From positions 248,001 through 312,000 of the forward strand of contig NZ_CP021251.1 in assembly GCF_002155265.1 (NCBI RefSeq): DNA of 64,000 nt. Reading direction: 5' to 3'. Positions within the stretch are counted from its first letter, which is position 1; each line of letters begins with the position of its first letter. The DNA comes from Corynebacterium pseudotuberculosis. GTDB lineage: Bacteria; Actinomycetota; Actinomycetes; Mycobacteriales; Mycobacteriaceae. The position numbers and the translations under genes were made by a program. Shown here piece by piece: positions 26,755 through 36,332 of the stretch. The notes beneath the pieces are model-generated. The model was given only the letters and a program-made list of their open reading frames with translations. It did no database searches and had not been told where the DNA came from.

Positions 26755-27993
26755 GTGAACGTTTTACTAGCTTTCGTATTGGGCGCGGCTCTCATGGGCC
26801 TCGCCCTACCCGCGTTTAAATGGGTTCAAGGTCGGTCTGGGCGCTACCGTCGGGCGCTTGCAGGTGCCCATGCTAATCAGGTGACCACCGTAGGCCAGAT
26901 GCTGCACTTGGCCGTGCAAGGATCACCCACGGGCGTTACCGTGGTGGATCGCACTGGCAGCGTCCTGTTGTCTAATGCGCGTGCGCATGACATGGGGATT
27001 GTGCATGAAAGAACCTTGAACCCTGATATTTGGGCGCTTTCCCAAGAGGTTTTTGAAGACCGAGAGACCCATTCCCTGGAGCTGGCTATTGCCGATAGGC
27101 GTACGCGTATCACGTCTGTGCGGGCGATGGTGAAACCTCTGACGTTGGTAGATGACCGATACGTGATCGTCTTTAGCACTGATGAATCGGAAAATCAGCG
27201 CATGGAGGCCGCCCGAAGGGACTTTGTGGCCAATGTTTCCCATGAGTTGAAAACTCCTGTAGGAGGCATGGCCCTACTGGCGGAAGCGATAACGCAGGGC
27301 TCGGATGACCAAGAGCAGGTTGAGTACTTTGGCAAGCGTCTGCAAAAAGAGGCGCACCGGCTCGCAGACATGATCAATGAGCTGATCTCACTGTCCAAGC
27401 TGCAGGGGGCTGAGGCGTTGCCTGATCTGCAGCCGGTTGCGGTGGACGAGATTATTGATGAGGCCCTGAGCCGGAACTATCTTGCCGCCGAAAATGCCGG
27501 CATCGAGCTAACGCGAGGGAAGAAGTGCGGCGTTGAGGTAATGGGGGATAGAAGCCTTTTGGTCACGGCGGTGTCCAACCTCATCAGCAATGCGATTAAT
27601 TATTCTCCGAATGCAATGCCAGTATCGGTGACTACCAAAGTGCTTTTTGACGAGCTCGTGCTCATCCGCGTCATCGACAGCGGCATTGGTATCTCCCCGG
27701 AGAATCAGGGCAGAGTTTTTGAACGGTTCTTCCGGGTAGACAAGGCGCGGTCGCGCTCTACCGGAGGAACCGGCTTGGGGCTGGCGATTGTTAAACACGT
27801 TGCTGCTAATCACGGGGGTGACGTGAAACTGTGGTCCCGACCAGGGACCGGATCGACGTTTACCATTGACTTGCCGATCTATCACCCCGAGGAACCTGCC
27901 CCCGTAGATTCCGTTGATACAGAATCGGATTCAGATTTGTTGCTTTACCCCAGTGCATCTCGTGGGGACTCTCGCCGAAAGGACAAGGCTTAA
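26755..27993 (+). CDS. senX3: Sensor histidine kinase of the phosphate-response system
   Basis: This 412-residue membrane sensor has one N-terminal hydrophobic helix (VLLAFVLGAALMGLALPAF), a PAS-like region (about 45-140), the H-box FVANVSHELKTPVGG with the phosphorylated His, and N, G1 and G2 ATP-binding boxes (NLISNAINYS, VIDSGIGIS, STGGTGLGLAIVKH). Gene order identifies it as SenX3, partner of RegX3, which senses phosphate limitation. It starts at GTG 26755. Its stop touches the regX3 start directly, so translation is coupled. The nearby exopolyphosphatase gene fits a phosphate theme. Confidence 0.93.
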   Translation: MNVLLAFVLGAALMGLALPAFKWVQGRSGRYRRALAGAHANQVTTVGQMLHLAVQGSPTGVTVVDRTGSVLLSNARAHDMGIVHERTLNPDIWALSQEVFEDRETHSLELAIADRRTRITSVRAMVKPLTLVDDRYVIVFSTDESENQRMEAARRDFVANVSHELKTPVGGMALLAEAITQGSDDQEQVEYFGKRLQKEAHRLADMINELISLSKLQGAEALPDLQPVAVDEIIDEALSRNYLAAENAGIELTRGKKCGVEVMGDRSLLVTAVSNLISNAINYSPNAMPVSVTTKVLFDELVLIRVIDSGIGISPENQGRVFERFFRVDKARSRSTGGTGLGLAIVKHVAANHGGDVKLWSRPGTGSTFTIDLPIYHPEEPAPVDSVDTESDSDLLLYPSASRGDSRRKDKA

Positions 27994-28689
27994 ATGATTA
28001 CTATTCTTCTGGTCGAAGATGAAGAGTCCCTTGCTGATCCACTGGCGTTTTTATTGCGCAAGGAAGGCTTTGAGGTAGTTGTTGCTGGCGACGGTCCCAC
28101 TGCCCTCGTGGAATTTGAAAAGAATGACATCGACATCGTTTTATTAGACCTCATGCTTCCTGGCATGTCGGGTACCGATGTGTGCAAGCGGTTACGCAAA
28201 GTATCAAGCGTTCCAGTGATCATGGTGACCGCCCGCGATTCTGAGATAGACAAAGTAGTAGGACTAGAACTCGGCGCAGACGATTATGTGACCAAGCCTT
28301 ATTCAGCGCGAGAACTCATTGCGCGAATCCGTGCAGTTTTAAGACGCGGCGGCGAACCGCAAGTAGCAGATTATGAGGAGGAAGGCGACGACATCCTCGG
28401 AGGTGGCCGCGTGCGAATGGACGTAGAACGCCATACCGTTACCGTGGCAGGAGAAAATATTTCTATGCCGCTGAAAGAGTTCGACCTGTTGGAATACCTC
28501 ATGCGTAACTCTGGGCGAGTCCTCACTAGGGGCCAACTTATCGACCGCATCTGGGGTGCAGATTACGTAGGAGACACCAAGACCCTGGACGTCCATGTCA
28601 AACGCCTGCGCTCCAAGATTGAAGAAGAGCCTTCTTCCCCTAAACACCTGGTTACAGTGCGAGGATTGGGTTACAAGTTTGAAGACTAA
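27994..28689 (+). CDS. regX3: Two-component response regulator, OmpR family
   Basis: This 231-residue regulator has a receiver domain (acidic pocket EDEE near residue 9, phospho-Asp in [13 protein letters not shown], Thr in VMVTAR, Lys in VTKPYS) and a C-terminal winged helix ([24 protein letters not shown] ... [15 protein letters not shown]). It is the partner of SenX3 and acts as a DNA-binding activator under phosphate limitation in mycobacteria; in corynebacteria phosphate control is shared with PhoRS. Its last four bases overlap the end of the convergent Cys-rich protein gene. Confidence 0.94.
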   Translation: MITILLVEDEESLADPLAFLLRKEGFEVVVAGDGPTALVEFEKNDIDIVLLDLMLPGMSGTDVCKRLRKVSSVPVIMVTARDSEIDKVVGLELGADDYVTKPYSARELIARIRAVLRRGGEPQVADYEEEGDDILGGGRVRMDVERHTVTVAGENISMPLKEFDLLEYLMRNSGRVLTRGQLIDRIWGADYVGDTKTLDVHVKRLRSKIEEEPSSPKHLVTVRGLGYKFED

Positions 28690-29618
28690 GACTCGGTTTG
28701 TGGGCGAGCAGCAGCCACACTAGCTGGATGCGGGCTAAAAATACTTGAGGGAACGCCGTTGCTTCGGGCGTTATCTCGAGTACGACATATGTGCGCTAAA
28801 AACTCGTATGAGGAGTCTCCCATGAGCGCTCTGAGCTCCGATTCATGAGTAACCCATAACGGATCGGCATTCTCGTGGCACCCCGGCGCAGTGGTGCAGT
28901 ACCAATCAAAGTCCTCGCCGCCGTTGCCCCACCCGCGTCGCTCGTATTCTGTGATGGTGGTGCGCAGGATCTCTACGCCGTCGGCACGCTCTTCATATGC
29001 TTCAAGTCTGCGTAATGGAAGTTGCCAACATACTTCTGGTTTGACCACTGTGAGGTCTTGGCCGGCATCGAGCGCCCATTGGTGGATAGCGCAGCCAGTG
29101 CCGGTGGCCCAGCCCTCACGGTTAGCAAAAATGCACGCGCCATCGACCACCGTGGTTTTCAGTGCTGGTTCCGGTTCGCCGTTGTCGTCGTCTAGCTCAT
29201 CCCACACCAACCACGGCTCTAGCTCTGCGGGATCGTCGGCGGAGAGGAATGCGTCCGTCTCTTCTGGGCGCAGCTGCCAGTAACGCGCAGGCATTTGTGT
29301 CACGGCATGTAGCAGCTGTTCGCGGTCCTCGTCGTCGGAGAGGAATGCCCCGTGCCCGCAGCAGCCTACGGAGGGGAGAGAGGCGTCGATGCCCTTGCAT
29401 GATTCAGTGCCAAAGGCACAGGAATATGTGGATTCGATCCAGGTGAGATCGATGCTGAATTGGTGCGTAGGATCTTCCGGGTTGGTGAACTCAAACCATT
29501 GGCGCGGAAAATCTGGCGGTAATTCATCGCCGCGTCGGATCGAGTCTGCAGCCGGAGAGAACTCGGGGAAACCAAGGTGCACTGGAGCAGATTCGGGAGT
29601 GGTTTTGGGGTCATTCAC
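28686..29618 (-). CDS. Cys-rich conserved actinobacterial protein (Rv0495c-like)
   Basis: This protein of about 310 residues lies, as Rv0495c does in M. tuberculosis, between regX3 and the exopolyphosphatase gene. Several Cys clusters suggest metal or thiol chemistry: [20 protein letters not shown] then [40 protein letters not shown] and [11 protein letters not shown]. No known catalytic motif was recognised. The start is placed at GTG 29618 ([10 protein letters not shown]), because a longer frame would overlap the divergent ppx start. Published work links Rv0495c with redox balance; I infer the same family from context and Cys pattern only. Confidence 0.8.
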   Translation of the reverse strand: MNDPKTTPESAPVHLGFPEFSPAADSIRRGDELPPDFPRQWFEFTNPEDPTHQFSIDLTWIESTYSCAFGTESCKGIDASLPSVGCCGHGAFLSDDEDREQLLHAVTQMPARYWQLRPEETDAFLSADDPAELEPWLVWDELDDDNGEPEPALKTTVVDGACIFANREGWATGTGCAIHQWALDAGQDLTVVKPEVCWQLPLRRLEAYEERADGVEILRTTITEYERRGWGNGGEDFDWYCTTAPGCHENADPLWVTHESELRALMGDSSYEFLAHICRTRDNARSNGVPSSIFSPHPASVAAARPQTES

Positions 29619-29650
29619 AGTGGACAGGCTATACGGTCTACCCTGGAGTA

Positions 29651-30607
29651 GTGCGATTAGGTGTATTGGACGTGGGAAGCAACACAGTTCACTTGGTAGC
29701 GGTGGACGCCCAACAGGGTGGCCGTCCGACTCCGATGAGTGACTGGAAAACAACCTTAAAGCTGGTGGGTTATCTAGATAAAAAGGGGGCCATTACCGCC
29801 GCTGGTGTGGACAAACTTGTGGACTCGGTGGCGGAAGCTGCTGCGTTGGCCCAGCAGCTTGGGTGTGAAGAGCTTATGCCTTTTGCTACTTCGGCGGTGC
29901 GCTCAGCAACTAACTCTGATGAGGTGCTTGCGGAGGTTGCTAGGCATACAGGGATTAACCTTGAGGTACTCTCCGGCACAGACGAAGCAAAATTGACCTT
30001 CCTTGCCGTGCGACGCTGGTACGGATGGTCTGCCGGGCGGATTATCAACCTAGATATCGGCGGCGGATCGTTAGAAATGTCTACGGGGGAGAACGAGAAC
30101 CCGGATGCGGCTTTCTCTCTGGACCTTGGCGCCGCTCGACTTACCCACGATTGGTTTGATACAGATTCTCCAGAGCGTAGGAAGATTAATCTTCTGCGTG
30201 ACTTTATTGACGCTGAGTTGGTTGAAAGCGCAAAAATTCTTAGGACCTACGGCGAGGCGCGTCTGGCGGTAGGAACCTCTAAAACCTTCCGTACCTTGGG
30301 CCGACTCACTGGCGCGTCGCCTTCTCCCGCTGGGCTCTTTATCAAACGCGAACTTAGCGCTCCTGGCCTGCGGCAACTCATTGCTTTTATCTCTAGGATG
30401 ACGGCCGCGGATCGTGCGGAATTGGAAGGCGTGAGCGCGAATAGGTCGCAGCAGATTGTAGCGGGAGCACTTGTTGCAGAAGCCGCCATGAGAGCGCTAG
30501 GAATTGAACATTTAGAAATTTGCCCATGGGCACTCCGTGAGGGCGTCATACTTCGGCGTATGGAACAGGGTATTGTGCCAAAGGAAACCCCTTTAGGAGA
30601 GAAGTAG
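29651..30607 (+). CDS. Exopolyphosphatase (Ppx/GppA family)
   Basis: This 318-residue enzyme of the actin-like ATPase fold hydrolyses inorganic polyphosphate. The phosphate-1 motif [12 protein letters not shown] is at the N-terminus. [18 protein letters not shown], the phosphate-2 motif [13 protein letters not shown] and [14 protein letters not shown] are characteristic. It is the short actinobacterial form (Ppx1-like, about 310-340 residues) without the C-terminal HD domain. It starts at GTG 29651. The next gene starts five bases after its stop, so they form an operon. Its neighbourhood with senX3-regX3 fits phosphate storage control. Confidence 0.9.
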   Translation: MRLGVLDVGSNTVHLVAVDAQQGGRPTPMSDWKTTLKLVGYLDKKGAITAAGVDKLVDSVAEAAALAQQLGCEELMPFATSAVRSATNSDEVLAEVARHTGINLEVLSGTDEAKLTFLAVRRWYGWSAGRIINLDIGGGSLEMSTGENENPDAAFSLDLGAARLTHDWFDTDSPERRKINLLRDFIDAELVESAKILRTYGEARLAVGTSKTFRTLGRLTGASPSPAGLFIKRELSAPGLRQLIAFISRMTAADRAELEGVSANRSQQIVAGALVAEAAMRALGIEHLEICPWALREGVILRRMEQGIVPKETPLGEK

Positions 30608-30612
30608 GAGAG

Positions 30613-31719
30613 ATGAGCGAGAAACAACTCACCGTTGCGGAACTACTGGCGCGTTCCGGTAAAAACGGCGGTAGCTCCGAAACTTCGCGACGTCGACGCC
30701 GCAACCTGGAAGATGGTGGCATTTCCGTTGCGGAGTTGACGGGCAGCATCCCCAAGGTGAACTCTAAGCCCACGGAGTCGAAGCACTCCAGCCAGCCTAT
30801 AGACGTCCCTGCTGCCGCTGCCGCGTCGTCGAATACTCGAGAATCCGATAGCGCTGCGCAAGGTCCTCACTCACATCCTGAATCTTTTGTGGATTCTGCC
30901 TCCGCTGCTCCGTTCGCGGATGCGTTTCCTACTACTTCCCGCACCCAGGCACTCAAGCGTGATGCTGCCTTTACCGCGGTAAAAGAACAGGCAGAGAAGA
31001 CTCAAGAGCGACAAGCCGCCGATAAGGCTGAAGAGCTGCTTGCTGCCGATAGCGCTGAGACTTCTACTACACCAGAAAATACTGCGGCAGCGATTCCCAG
31101 CAAGGAACAGACCATCGTTCTTAGCGTTGTGGATGAGAAGGACCCGGTTCGCCTGACCACTGATTTTTTCCCTGCCGTATCGCAGAACTCTCAACGTGAA
31201 GAAGTTCAGGTTGCGGCTGATTCCCTTGGTATGCCAGCCGTGGCTTCTGCCGAGCCCACAGACGCTCCCTCCTCGGAGACCCTCAACGCTGCTGAAGAGA
31301 CCAGCACGTTCGCGGTGGTGGAGGACGAGGAGCCTTATGGCAGAGAAGATGATTATGAAGCCTACGAGGACTACGCGGCCTACGAGGAGTACGAAGACTA
31401 CGAAGGCGCGGAAGAATTTAATGATGAGTACGACGACTATGACGAATACTACGAGGAGGACGAGGAGGAGCGAGTCTCTGCCATGGGGGTAATCCTCATG
31501 GCTTTGGCAGGAATCGTACTCGGCGTTGTTATTTTCCTCGGTTTCCAACAGCTCTGGGGTGCCCTGGGCAAAGCGATCGTGGCAGTGCTGGCTGTGGCGG
31601 TGACTGGAGCTATCGTGGGCGTGGTCCATGCGTTGCGTACTGAGCGGGATCGTGAATCCATGATTCTGGCAGGCGTTGCTGGTTTGATCATGACGTTTGG
31701 CCCTTTGCTCTTGTCTTAA
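30613..31719 (+). CDS. Membrane protein with long acidic Tyr-rich region (Rv0497-like)
   Basis: This 368-residue protein has an N-terminal [14 protein letters not shown] motif, a basic SRRRRRN patch and [13 protein letters not shown], a repeated motif shared with the mycobacterial Rv0497-type protein at this locus. A long disordered middle follows. Residues about 236-288 are almost only Glu, Asp and Tyr, with Ala, in repeats such as YEDY and YEEY. Three C-terminal hydrophobic helices close it ([54 protein letters not shown]). The acidic part would face the cytoplasm or the envelope and may bind basic partners or metal. Function unknown. Confidence 0.8.
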   Translation: MSEKQLTVAELLARSGKNGGSSETSRRRRRNLEDGGISVAELTGSIPKVNSKPTESKHSSQPIDVPAAAAASSNTRESDSAAQGPHSHPESFVDSASAAPFADAFPTTSRTQALKRDAAFTAVKEQAEKTQERQAADKAEELLAADSAETSTTPENTAAAIPSKEQTIVLSVVDEKDPVRLTTDFFPAVSQNSQREEVQVAADSLGMPAVASAEPTDAPSSETLNAAEETSTFAVVEDEEPYGREDDYEAYEDYAAYEEYEDYEGAEEFNDEYDDYDEYYEEDEEERVSAMGVILMALAGIVLGVVIFLGFQQLWGALGKAIVAVLAVAVTGAIVGVVHALRTERDRESMILAGVAGLIMTFGPLLLS

Positions 31720-31739
31720 TCCCTGTAGAGAGGCTGTTC

Positions 31740-31774
31740 AAGGGCCGGCGGAGAGTAATCTTCCGCTGGCCCTT
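31740..31774 (+). terminator. Terminator before proC
   Basis: AAGGGCC-GCGGA (31740-31752) pairs with TCCGC-GGCCCTT (31762-31774), with one mismatch. CGCTTTTGCT follows. It ends the ppx operon. Confidence 0.75.
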
Positions 31775-31816
31775 CGCTTTTGCTGTTGGCGTGATGAGCG
31801 TGGCAGAGTGGTCGCC

Positions 31817-32620
31817 ATGACTTCAATTGCAGTGATTGGCGGCGGAAAGATCGGCGAAGCCCTTATCTCAGGGCTTATTGCCGCGGGTATGAACCCTAAA
31901 AATATCAACGTCACCAACAGGAACGCAGAGCACGGTCAGGCTCTTAAAGAAAAGTATGGCGTTGTATCTTTTACGGAGAACATCCCTGCCGTTGATGAGG
32001 TTGACGTTGTGTTTTTATGCGTCAAACCAAAGCAGATTATTAAGGTGGTCGAGGAGATCGCAGATGCGGTTGATAATAACTCCAACACCACCGTGGTATC
32101 TATGGCGGCGGGTGTAAATACAGCTGCCATCGAAGAAATTTTGGCAGCGGGATCGCCCGTGATTCGTGTTATGCCTAACACTCCGATGCTGGTGGGTAAA
32201 GGAAATTCTGCGGTCGCCCCTGGTCGTTTTGCTGATCAATCCGCGGTGGAACAGGTGCGCAAGCTACTTGAGACCGTGGGTAACGTCACGTTAATAGAAG
32301 AGTCTGATTTGGATGCTGTTGTAGCACTATCGGGTTCCTCACCAGCCTATCTATTTCTCTTTGCCGAGGCGCTTATCGACGCCGGCGTGAACCTGGGGCT
32401 GAACCGAGAGCAGTCAAAGGAACTGGCAGTCAATGCGTTCTATGGCGCGGCTGCAATGCTCAAGGAGACTGGGGAAGAGCCTGCACAATTGCGGGCCAAC
32501 GTCTGTTCGCCAGCAGGCACCACGATTGCGGCTATCCGGGAGATGGAGGAAAGCGGCTTGCGTGGGATGGTGTATCGTGCGGCCGAAGCTGCCGCGAAGA
32601 GAAACGGTGAGCTTGGGTAA
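31817..32620 (+). CDS. proC: Pyrroline-5-carboxylate reductase
   Basis: This 267-residue enzyme reduces pyrroline-5-carboxylate with NADPH to proline. The N-terminal nucleotide-binding motif [26 protein letters not shown], the [15 protein letters not shown] segment and the C-terminal signature around [35 protein letters not shown] are all typical. The start is taken at ATG 31817 ([10 protein letters not shown]); a longer frame from 31697 overlaps the upstream gene and terminator. It is followed by a strong terminator. Confidence 0.95.
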   Translation: MTSIAVIGGGKIGEALISGLIAAGMNPKNINVTNRNAEHGQALKEKYGVVSFTENIPAVDEVDVVFLCVKPKQIIKVVEEIADAVDNNSNTTVVSMAAGVNTAAIEEILAAGSPVIRVMPNTPMLVGKGNSAVAPGRFADQSAVEQVRKLLETVGNVTLIEESDLDAVVALSGSSPAYLFLFAEALIDAGVNLGLNREQSKELAVNAFYGAAAMLKETGEEPAQLRANVCSPAGTTIAAIREMEESGLRGMVYRAAEAAAKRNGELG

Positions 32621-32627
32621 TTTGTTA

Positions 32628-32669
32628 AAAGCTAAAGGGGTAGAAGAAAACTTCTACCCCTTTAGCTTT
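32628..32669 (+). terminator. Terminator of proC
   Basis: A perfect 19-bp inverted repeat (AAAGCTAAAGGGGTAGAAG at 32628-32646, complement at 32651-32669) with an AAAA loop follows the proC stop. CCCCTTTTT lies just beyond. Confidence 0.88.
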
Positions 32670-32906
32670 CCCCTTTTTATTGAACCTGTACTTGAGGGTT
32701 GAGACTTTAGTGTTTTCTCTGTGACCAGTTGTTTCTACTGAGAAGGCGAAGGTATTTGCGTGACTTATGTTGCGTGTGGGGAAATAAATTAACAGGTGGG
32801 TCGCAAGTGCCACACGTTTCACGCTAAGCTTTGTTAAGCACGTGCATGTTCGTTCTGTAGGAGGGGAAGCCTGCAGCGCGCGACTTGCTGAAGGGTTAGA
32901 TAAATT

Positions 32907-33098
32907 ATGGCTAGAGAAGATAATGGGACTTTTTTAACAGTCGCCGAGGTCGCGGAGATTATGCGCGTATCTAAGATGACCGTTTATCGGTTGGTTCACT
33001 CTGGTGAACTTCCGGCGGTTCGCGTGGGACGTAGCTTCCGCGTGCATGAAAAGGCTGTTAATGAGTACCTGGATGCCTCCTACTACGACGTGGGATAA
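32907..33098 (+). CDS. BldC/excisionase-type helix-turn-helix protein
   Basis: This 63-residue protein is essentially one MerR-like winged helix: FLTVAEVAEIMRVSKMTVYRLVHSGELPAVRVGRSFRVHEKAVNEYL. The excisionase/BldC family binds DNA directly. It is not next to a prophage or integrase, so a BldC-like regulator rather than an excisionase is likely. The same small HTH gene lies beside the bS22 gene in many actinobacteria. AAGGG lies about ten bases before the ATG, and a strong terminator follows. Confidence 0.88.
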   Translation: MAREDNGTFLTVAEVAEIMRVSKMTVYRLVHSGELPAVRVGRSFRVHEKAVNEYLDASYYDVG

Positions 33099-33116
33099 GC
33101 ATCTTTAGAGCTTTAC

Positions 33117-33168
33117 CGAGGGGCAGTTCCCACCAGTATTTCTGGGGTGACTGCCCCTCGTTATTTTT
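33117..33168 (+). terminator. Terminator of the HTH gene
   Basis: CGAGGGGCAGT (33117-33127) pairs with ACTGCCCCTCG (33150-33160), followed by TTATTTTT. It is a typical Rho-independent terminator. Confidence 0.88.
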
Positions 33169-33409
33169 GTGACTCATGGGGGCGTTTTTGGTCTCTGGTG
33201 TGAGCGTCGGTATTATTGTGACCATTCGTGTCAGACAACAGCCCCAACCGGCGGTTGCCGCATGTCTAATGAAGGTCACTGCCTTTGAGGACAAGTAGTA
33301 ACCCTGCGCGGGCGGATGTGCACTTCGGCCGCGTATGCATTGCAAAAGAGACCGTGGGGCTTCTGGCAGGGAAGTACGTACACCGATCAATAAAGCGAGG
33401 GAAACCGTT
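33169..33409 (+). promoter_or_regulatory. Upstream region of the bS22 gene
   Basis: This is the remainder of the 311-base gap between the HTH and bS22 genes. It should hold the bS22 promoter. I found no known operator and no supported reading frame, and the long frame crossing it is the out-of-context extension of the DsbA-like gene. Confidence 0.35.
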
Positions 33410-33511
33410 ATGGGTTCTGTCATCAAGAAGCGCCGCAAGCGCATGTCCAAGAAGAAGCACCGCAAGTTGCTGCGCCGTACTCGCGTTCAGCGTAGAAAGC
33501 TCGGTAAATAA
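33410..33511 (+). CDS. Small ribosomal subunit protein bS22 (AURKAIP1/COX24 domain)
   Basis: This 33-residue protein starts [20 protein letters not shown] and ends RRKLGK, with almost half its residues Lys or Arg. It matches the tiny actinobacterial ribosomal protein bS22, related to the mitochondrial AURKAIP1/COX24 domain, which binds rRNA near the decoding region. GAGGGA lies about eight bases before the ATG. A strong terminator follows directly. Such short genes are often missed in annotation. Confidence 0.93.
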
Positions 33512-33518
33512 AGCATTC

Positions 33519-33550
33519 ACCGCCCAGGGATTACCCTGGGCGGTTTTGTT
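33519..33550 (+). terminator. Terminator of the bS22 gene
   Basis: ACCGCCCAGGG (33519-33529) pairs perfectly with CCCTGGGCGGT (33534-33544), followed by TTTGTT. Confidence 0.9.
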
Positions 33551-33593
33551 ATGGTGGAACAAGGTTTTTCATAACAAAAGGAGCCCTAACTTT

Positions 33594-34475
33594 ATGTTCT
33601 CAATAAAGCGTCCAGCGGTGTTGGCACTGCTTATCGTTATCCTTCTCATCGTGGGTATTGGTGCTTATACCTTGGGTCGTGGTTCTGCTGCGAAAGATGG
33701 AGATACCTCTGCAAATAGCGCCGGATCCTCACAAGGGGCAGGGCCTTCCTTGCCGCCAGGCTTTACTGGTAAGACCGGTTCCTCACGGGTGTCGCCTGGA
33801 ACAAAAACCGATGGGCCTGTTGCGCTGGCAAATGGTTCTTATGACGCGATGATCTACGGCCCCGGAAAAGAACTGAAATCAGCCGAAGATATCCTTAACG
33901 TGCATCGTCGAAACGCAAAGGATCCTTTTGCGTTAGGCGCTCTGGATGCGCCAGTAGTGATCTCGGAATTCTCTGATTTTGAGTGCCCCTTCTGCGCAAA
34001 GTGGTCTAATGAGACTGAGCCGACGATTATCAAGGAATACGTGGAAAAGGGATTTGTCCGCATTGAGTGGAATGATCTTCCGATCAACGGCCCCGATGCT
34101 GTTTCGGCTGCTAAGGCGGGACGAGCTGCTGCCGCTCAGGGTAAATTCAATGAGTTCCGCAGCGCGCTTTTCCAAGCTAGTAAAACGATCAAGGGGCATC
34201 CTGAAAATAAATTGACCAACTTTGAGGAGTTCGCTCGGGAGGCAGGTGTGAAAGACATGGCACGCTTTAGTCGAGAAGCCTCAGATGCTACGTATGACTC
34301 CGTGGTCGATAAGGCTCGTGAATACGCCGGCTCTTTGGGGATCAACGGAACTCCCGGCTTTGTTGTGGGTACCCAGTACGTCTCTGGTGCGCAGCCCACT
34401 GAGGTCTTTATCCGCGCTATTGAAGCGGAACTAGCTAAGGTCGCGGATGGAAAGGTCGCCGTTCCTAGTGTCTGA
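33594..34475 (+). CDS. Membrane-anchored DsbA-like thiol oxidoreductase
   Basis: This 293-residue protein has an N-terminal membrane anchor (about residues 7-28, VLALLIVILLIVGIGAYTLG), a Ser/Gly-rich linker, and a DsbA/thioredoxin fold outside the membrane. The redox pair is CPFC in ISEFSDFECPFCAKW, and the cis-Pro is in INGTPGFVVG. It probably makes or isomerises disulfides in exported proteins. The start is ATG 33594, behind AAAGGAG; the frame extends upstream to 33285, but that part overlaps the bS22 gene. Its stop overlaps the start of a CcdA-like membrane protein, a likely electron partner. Confidence 0.88.
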   Translation: MFSIKRPAVLALLIVILLIVGIGAYTLGRGSAAKDGDTSANSAGSSQGAGPSLPPGFTGKTGSSRVSPGTKTDGPVALANGSYDAMIYGPGKELKSAEDILNVHRRNAKDPFALGALDAPVVISEFSDFECPFCAKWSNETEPTIIKEYVEKGFVRIEWNDLPINGPDAVSAAKAGRAAAAQGKFNEFRSALFQASKTIKGHPENKLTNFEEFAREAGVKDMARFSREASDATYDSVVDKAREYAGSLGINGTPGFVVGTQYVSGAQPTEVFIRAIEAELAKVADGKVAVPSV

Positions 34476-35292
34476 TATTGGATTACTTGGCGCATTCCTC
34501 GGCGGGATTCTGGCGCTGCTTAGCCCGTGTTCTGCGTTACTGCTTCCGGCGTTCTTTGCCTACGCATTCCAGCGTTCGTCGCAGATCATGGCACGGACGG
34601 GTGTGTTCTTCCTTGGGCTAGCGGCGGTGCTAGTGCCAGTGGGTACCGCGGCAGGCCGCCTTGGAGGGTTTCTGGCGCTGCACCGTGAAACCTTGATTAT
34701 TGGCGGCGGAATCGTGATTGTTGCCCTGGGTATTTTTACCTTTTTTGGCGGCGGGATAACTCTCCCAGGTCTGTCAGGATTGGCGGGTCGGGTGCGCGGA
34801 CGGGGATGGCTTTCTGTCTTTTTACTAGGCGCGGCTTATGGCTTTTCGGGATTCTGCGCTGGCCCATTGCTAGGGGCGGTGCTTACCACGGCCGTTGTAA
34901 GCGCCTCCAGTGCGTATGGGGCGCTCGTCTTAGGCTGCTATGCCTTGGGGATGGTTGTTCCCCTGGTGGTCTTGGCGCTGTTCTGGGAACGCATTCCGCA
35001 TGGGGCGCTCGGAGGCAAGGTTGTTCATATAGGCCGGTTAAAACTGAATACTATGTCGATGATCTCTGGCGTGATTTTTGTGATCATCGGATTAGTTTTT
35101 ATTTTCACACATGCTACGACTGGACTACCGGGGCTGCTTGGCATTGAGACTCAGTCCAAAATTCAAGCATGGGCACTCGACGTAGCAGCTAACGTGAGCA
35201 ATCTAACGTCTGTATTGATAGCGCTAGGAATTATTGCGGTCGGACTCGTGATCTATATTCTTCGGACCCCGGAGAAAGGGAAACGAGATTAG
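34468..35292 (+). CDS. CcdA/DsbD-like membrane thiol transporter
   Basis: This protein of about 274 residues has six or more hydrophobic helices and the two family Cys: SPCSALLLPAF in helix 1 and SGFCAGPLLGAV in helix 4. CcdA proteins carry reducing equivalents from cytoplasmic thioredoxin across the membrane. It is a second CcdA, besides the one in the cytochrome c cluster at 51.4 kb. It overlaps the DsbA-like gene by eight bases, and GTG 34468 has GGAAAGG upstream. Its partner is most likely the DsbA-like protein, not cytochrome c. Its end overlaps the convergent HAD gene by four bases. Confidence 0.82.
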   Translation: MSDIGLLGAFLGGILALLSPCSALLLPAFFAYAFQRSSQIMARTGVFFLGLAAVLVPVGTAAGRLGGFLALHRETLIIGGGIVIVALGIFTFFGGGITLPGLSGLAGRVRGRGWLSVFLLGAAYGFSGFCAGPLLGAVLTTAVVSASSAYGALVLGCYALGMVVPLVVLALFWERIPHGALGGKVVHIGRLKLNTMSMISGVIFVIIGLVFIFTHATTGLPGLLGIETQSKIQAWALDVAANVSNLTSVLIALGIIAVGLVIYILRTPEKGKRD

Positions 35293-36332
35293 CGTCGCCA
35301 CGCTTTCCAGCCGCCGAGGCTGAAAGCCGCCGTGATCAGCGCGGGCAGGCCGTAGGTTCGCATGGCTTTGCGCAGGCTGCGGTAGTCGTGCATCTCCCAG
35401 CCGTGTTGTTTGGCTACCTTAGCCAGCGGACGGTCTGGGTTGATGGCCACTGCGGTGCCCACCATGGAGAGCATCGGCACATCATTGACGGAGTCGGAGT
35501 ACGCGGTGCACCGGCTCAGATCGAGTCGCTCAATGGTTGCAAGTGCCGCAACTGCATGTAATTTGCCGGGGCCATGCAGAATATCGCCGACCAGTCTTCC
35601 GGTGAAAACACCGTCTTTGACTTCAGCGACAGTGCCCAAAGCTCCGGTAAAGCCAAGTCGCTTGGCCAGCGATTGAGCCAGCTGCACGGGAGTGGCACTC
35701 ACAAGCCACACTTGCTGGCCCGCGGCAATATGTTGATCCGCGAGGGATTTGGTCCCCGGCCAGAGCTTTTCGCTCATATTATTGCCCACGATTTCTTCGC
35801 AGAGCTCCACAAGCTCGTCCACACGGCGGCCTTTAATAAACTCAAGCGCCTGTTTGCGCCCTTCTGCCACGTCTGCTGCGTTTTCTGCGCCAGTGACCCG
35901 GAATTTGATCTGTTTCCACGCGACAGGAAGGATCTCGCTGAGCTTAAAGTAACGTTTTTTGGCCAACCCCAAGGCAAAGACAACCAGAGACGAACCTTGA
36001 ATCAAGGTGTTATCGATGTCAAAGAATGCGGCAGCGCCGAGGTCTTGGGGTATGTCTGGGTCTGGACTAGTGACATGGGTAGCGCCGGCAGCTTCGAATG
36101 ATCCTGATACGGACTCTAACCCAGAAGTGTACTGGTCGAGCTCAATCCCGTAGATTTCAGCGGCGGCGAGTGCTGCAGCGGCTTCTCCAGCTTCGCGCTG
36201 TGCTTGGGCGTCGATAGGGGGTAGAGCGTGTTCCTCAAAGAAACGGCGGAGGTTGCCACGGGAGGTGGACCAGCCGGCCAAGAATTCTTGTGGGGTTTGG
36301 GGCCACGTGGGATCGGGTTGGGAGATGCTCAC
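35289..36332 (-). CDS. HAD-IB family phosphatase (SerB1-like)
   Basis: This 347-residue protein has HAD motif I in FFDIDNTLIQGSS (about residues 103-115), motif II in VWLVSATP, and motif III/IV in CTAYSDSVNDVPML. The C-terminal hydrophobic segment (LPALITAAFSLGGW) may touch the membrane. The HAD-IB subfamily includes phosphoserine phosphatase and actinobacterial SerB1-like proteins, found at this locus near hemA in mycobacteria. The substrate is not proven; phosphoserine or a lipid/sugar phosphate is possible. It is convergent with the CcdA-like gene and divergent from the glutaredoxin-like gene. Confidence 0.85.
   Translation of the reverse strand: MSISQPDPTWPQTPQEFLAGWSTSRGNLRRFFEEHALPPIDAQAQREAGEAAAALAAAEIYGIELDQYTSGLESVSGSFEAAGATHVTSPDPDIPQDLGAAAFFDIDNTLIQGSSLVVFALGLAKKRYFKLSEILPVAWKQIKFRVTGAENAADVAEGRKQALEFIKGRRVDELVELCEEIVGNNMSEKLWPGTKSLADQHIAAGQQVWLVSATPVQLAQSLAKRLGFTGALGTVAEVKDGVFTGRLVGDILHGPGKLHAVAALATIERLDLSRCTAYSDSVNDVPMLSMVGTAVAINPDRPLAKVAKQHGWEMHDYRSLRKAMRTYGLPALITAAFSLGGWKAWRR

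Noticed and set aside
30871..31629. 252-residue frame antisense to the acidic protein
   Set aside because: It arises from the repetitive E/D/Y codons read in reverse and gives low-complexity hydrophobic repeats.
32907..33098. Excisionase of a mobile element
   Set aside because: No integrase, attachment repeat or phage gene is near; the BldC-like regulator next to bS22 is the better reading.
33285..33593. N-terminal extension of the DsbA-like protein
   Set aside because: It would overlap the bS22 gene and its terminator in another frame; the ATG at 33594 has a good ribosome site and begins the membrane anchor.
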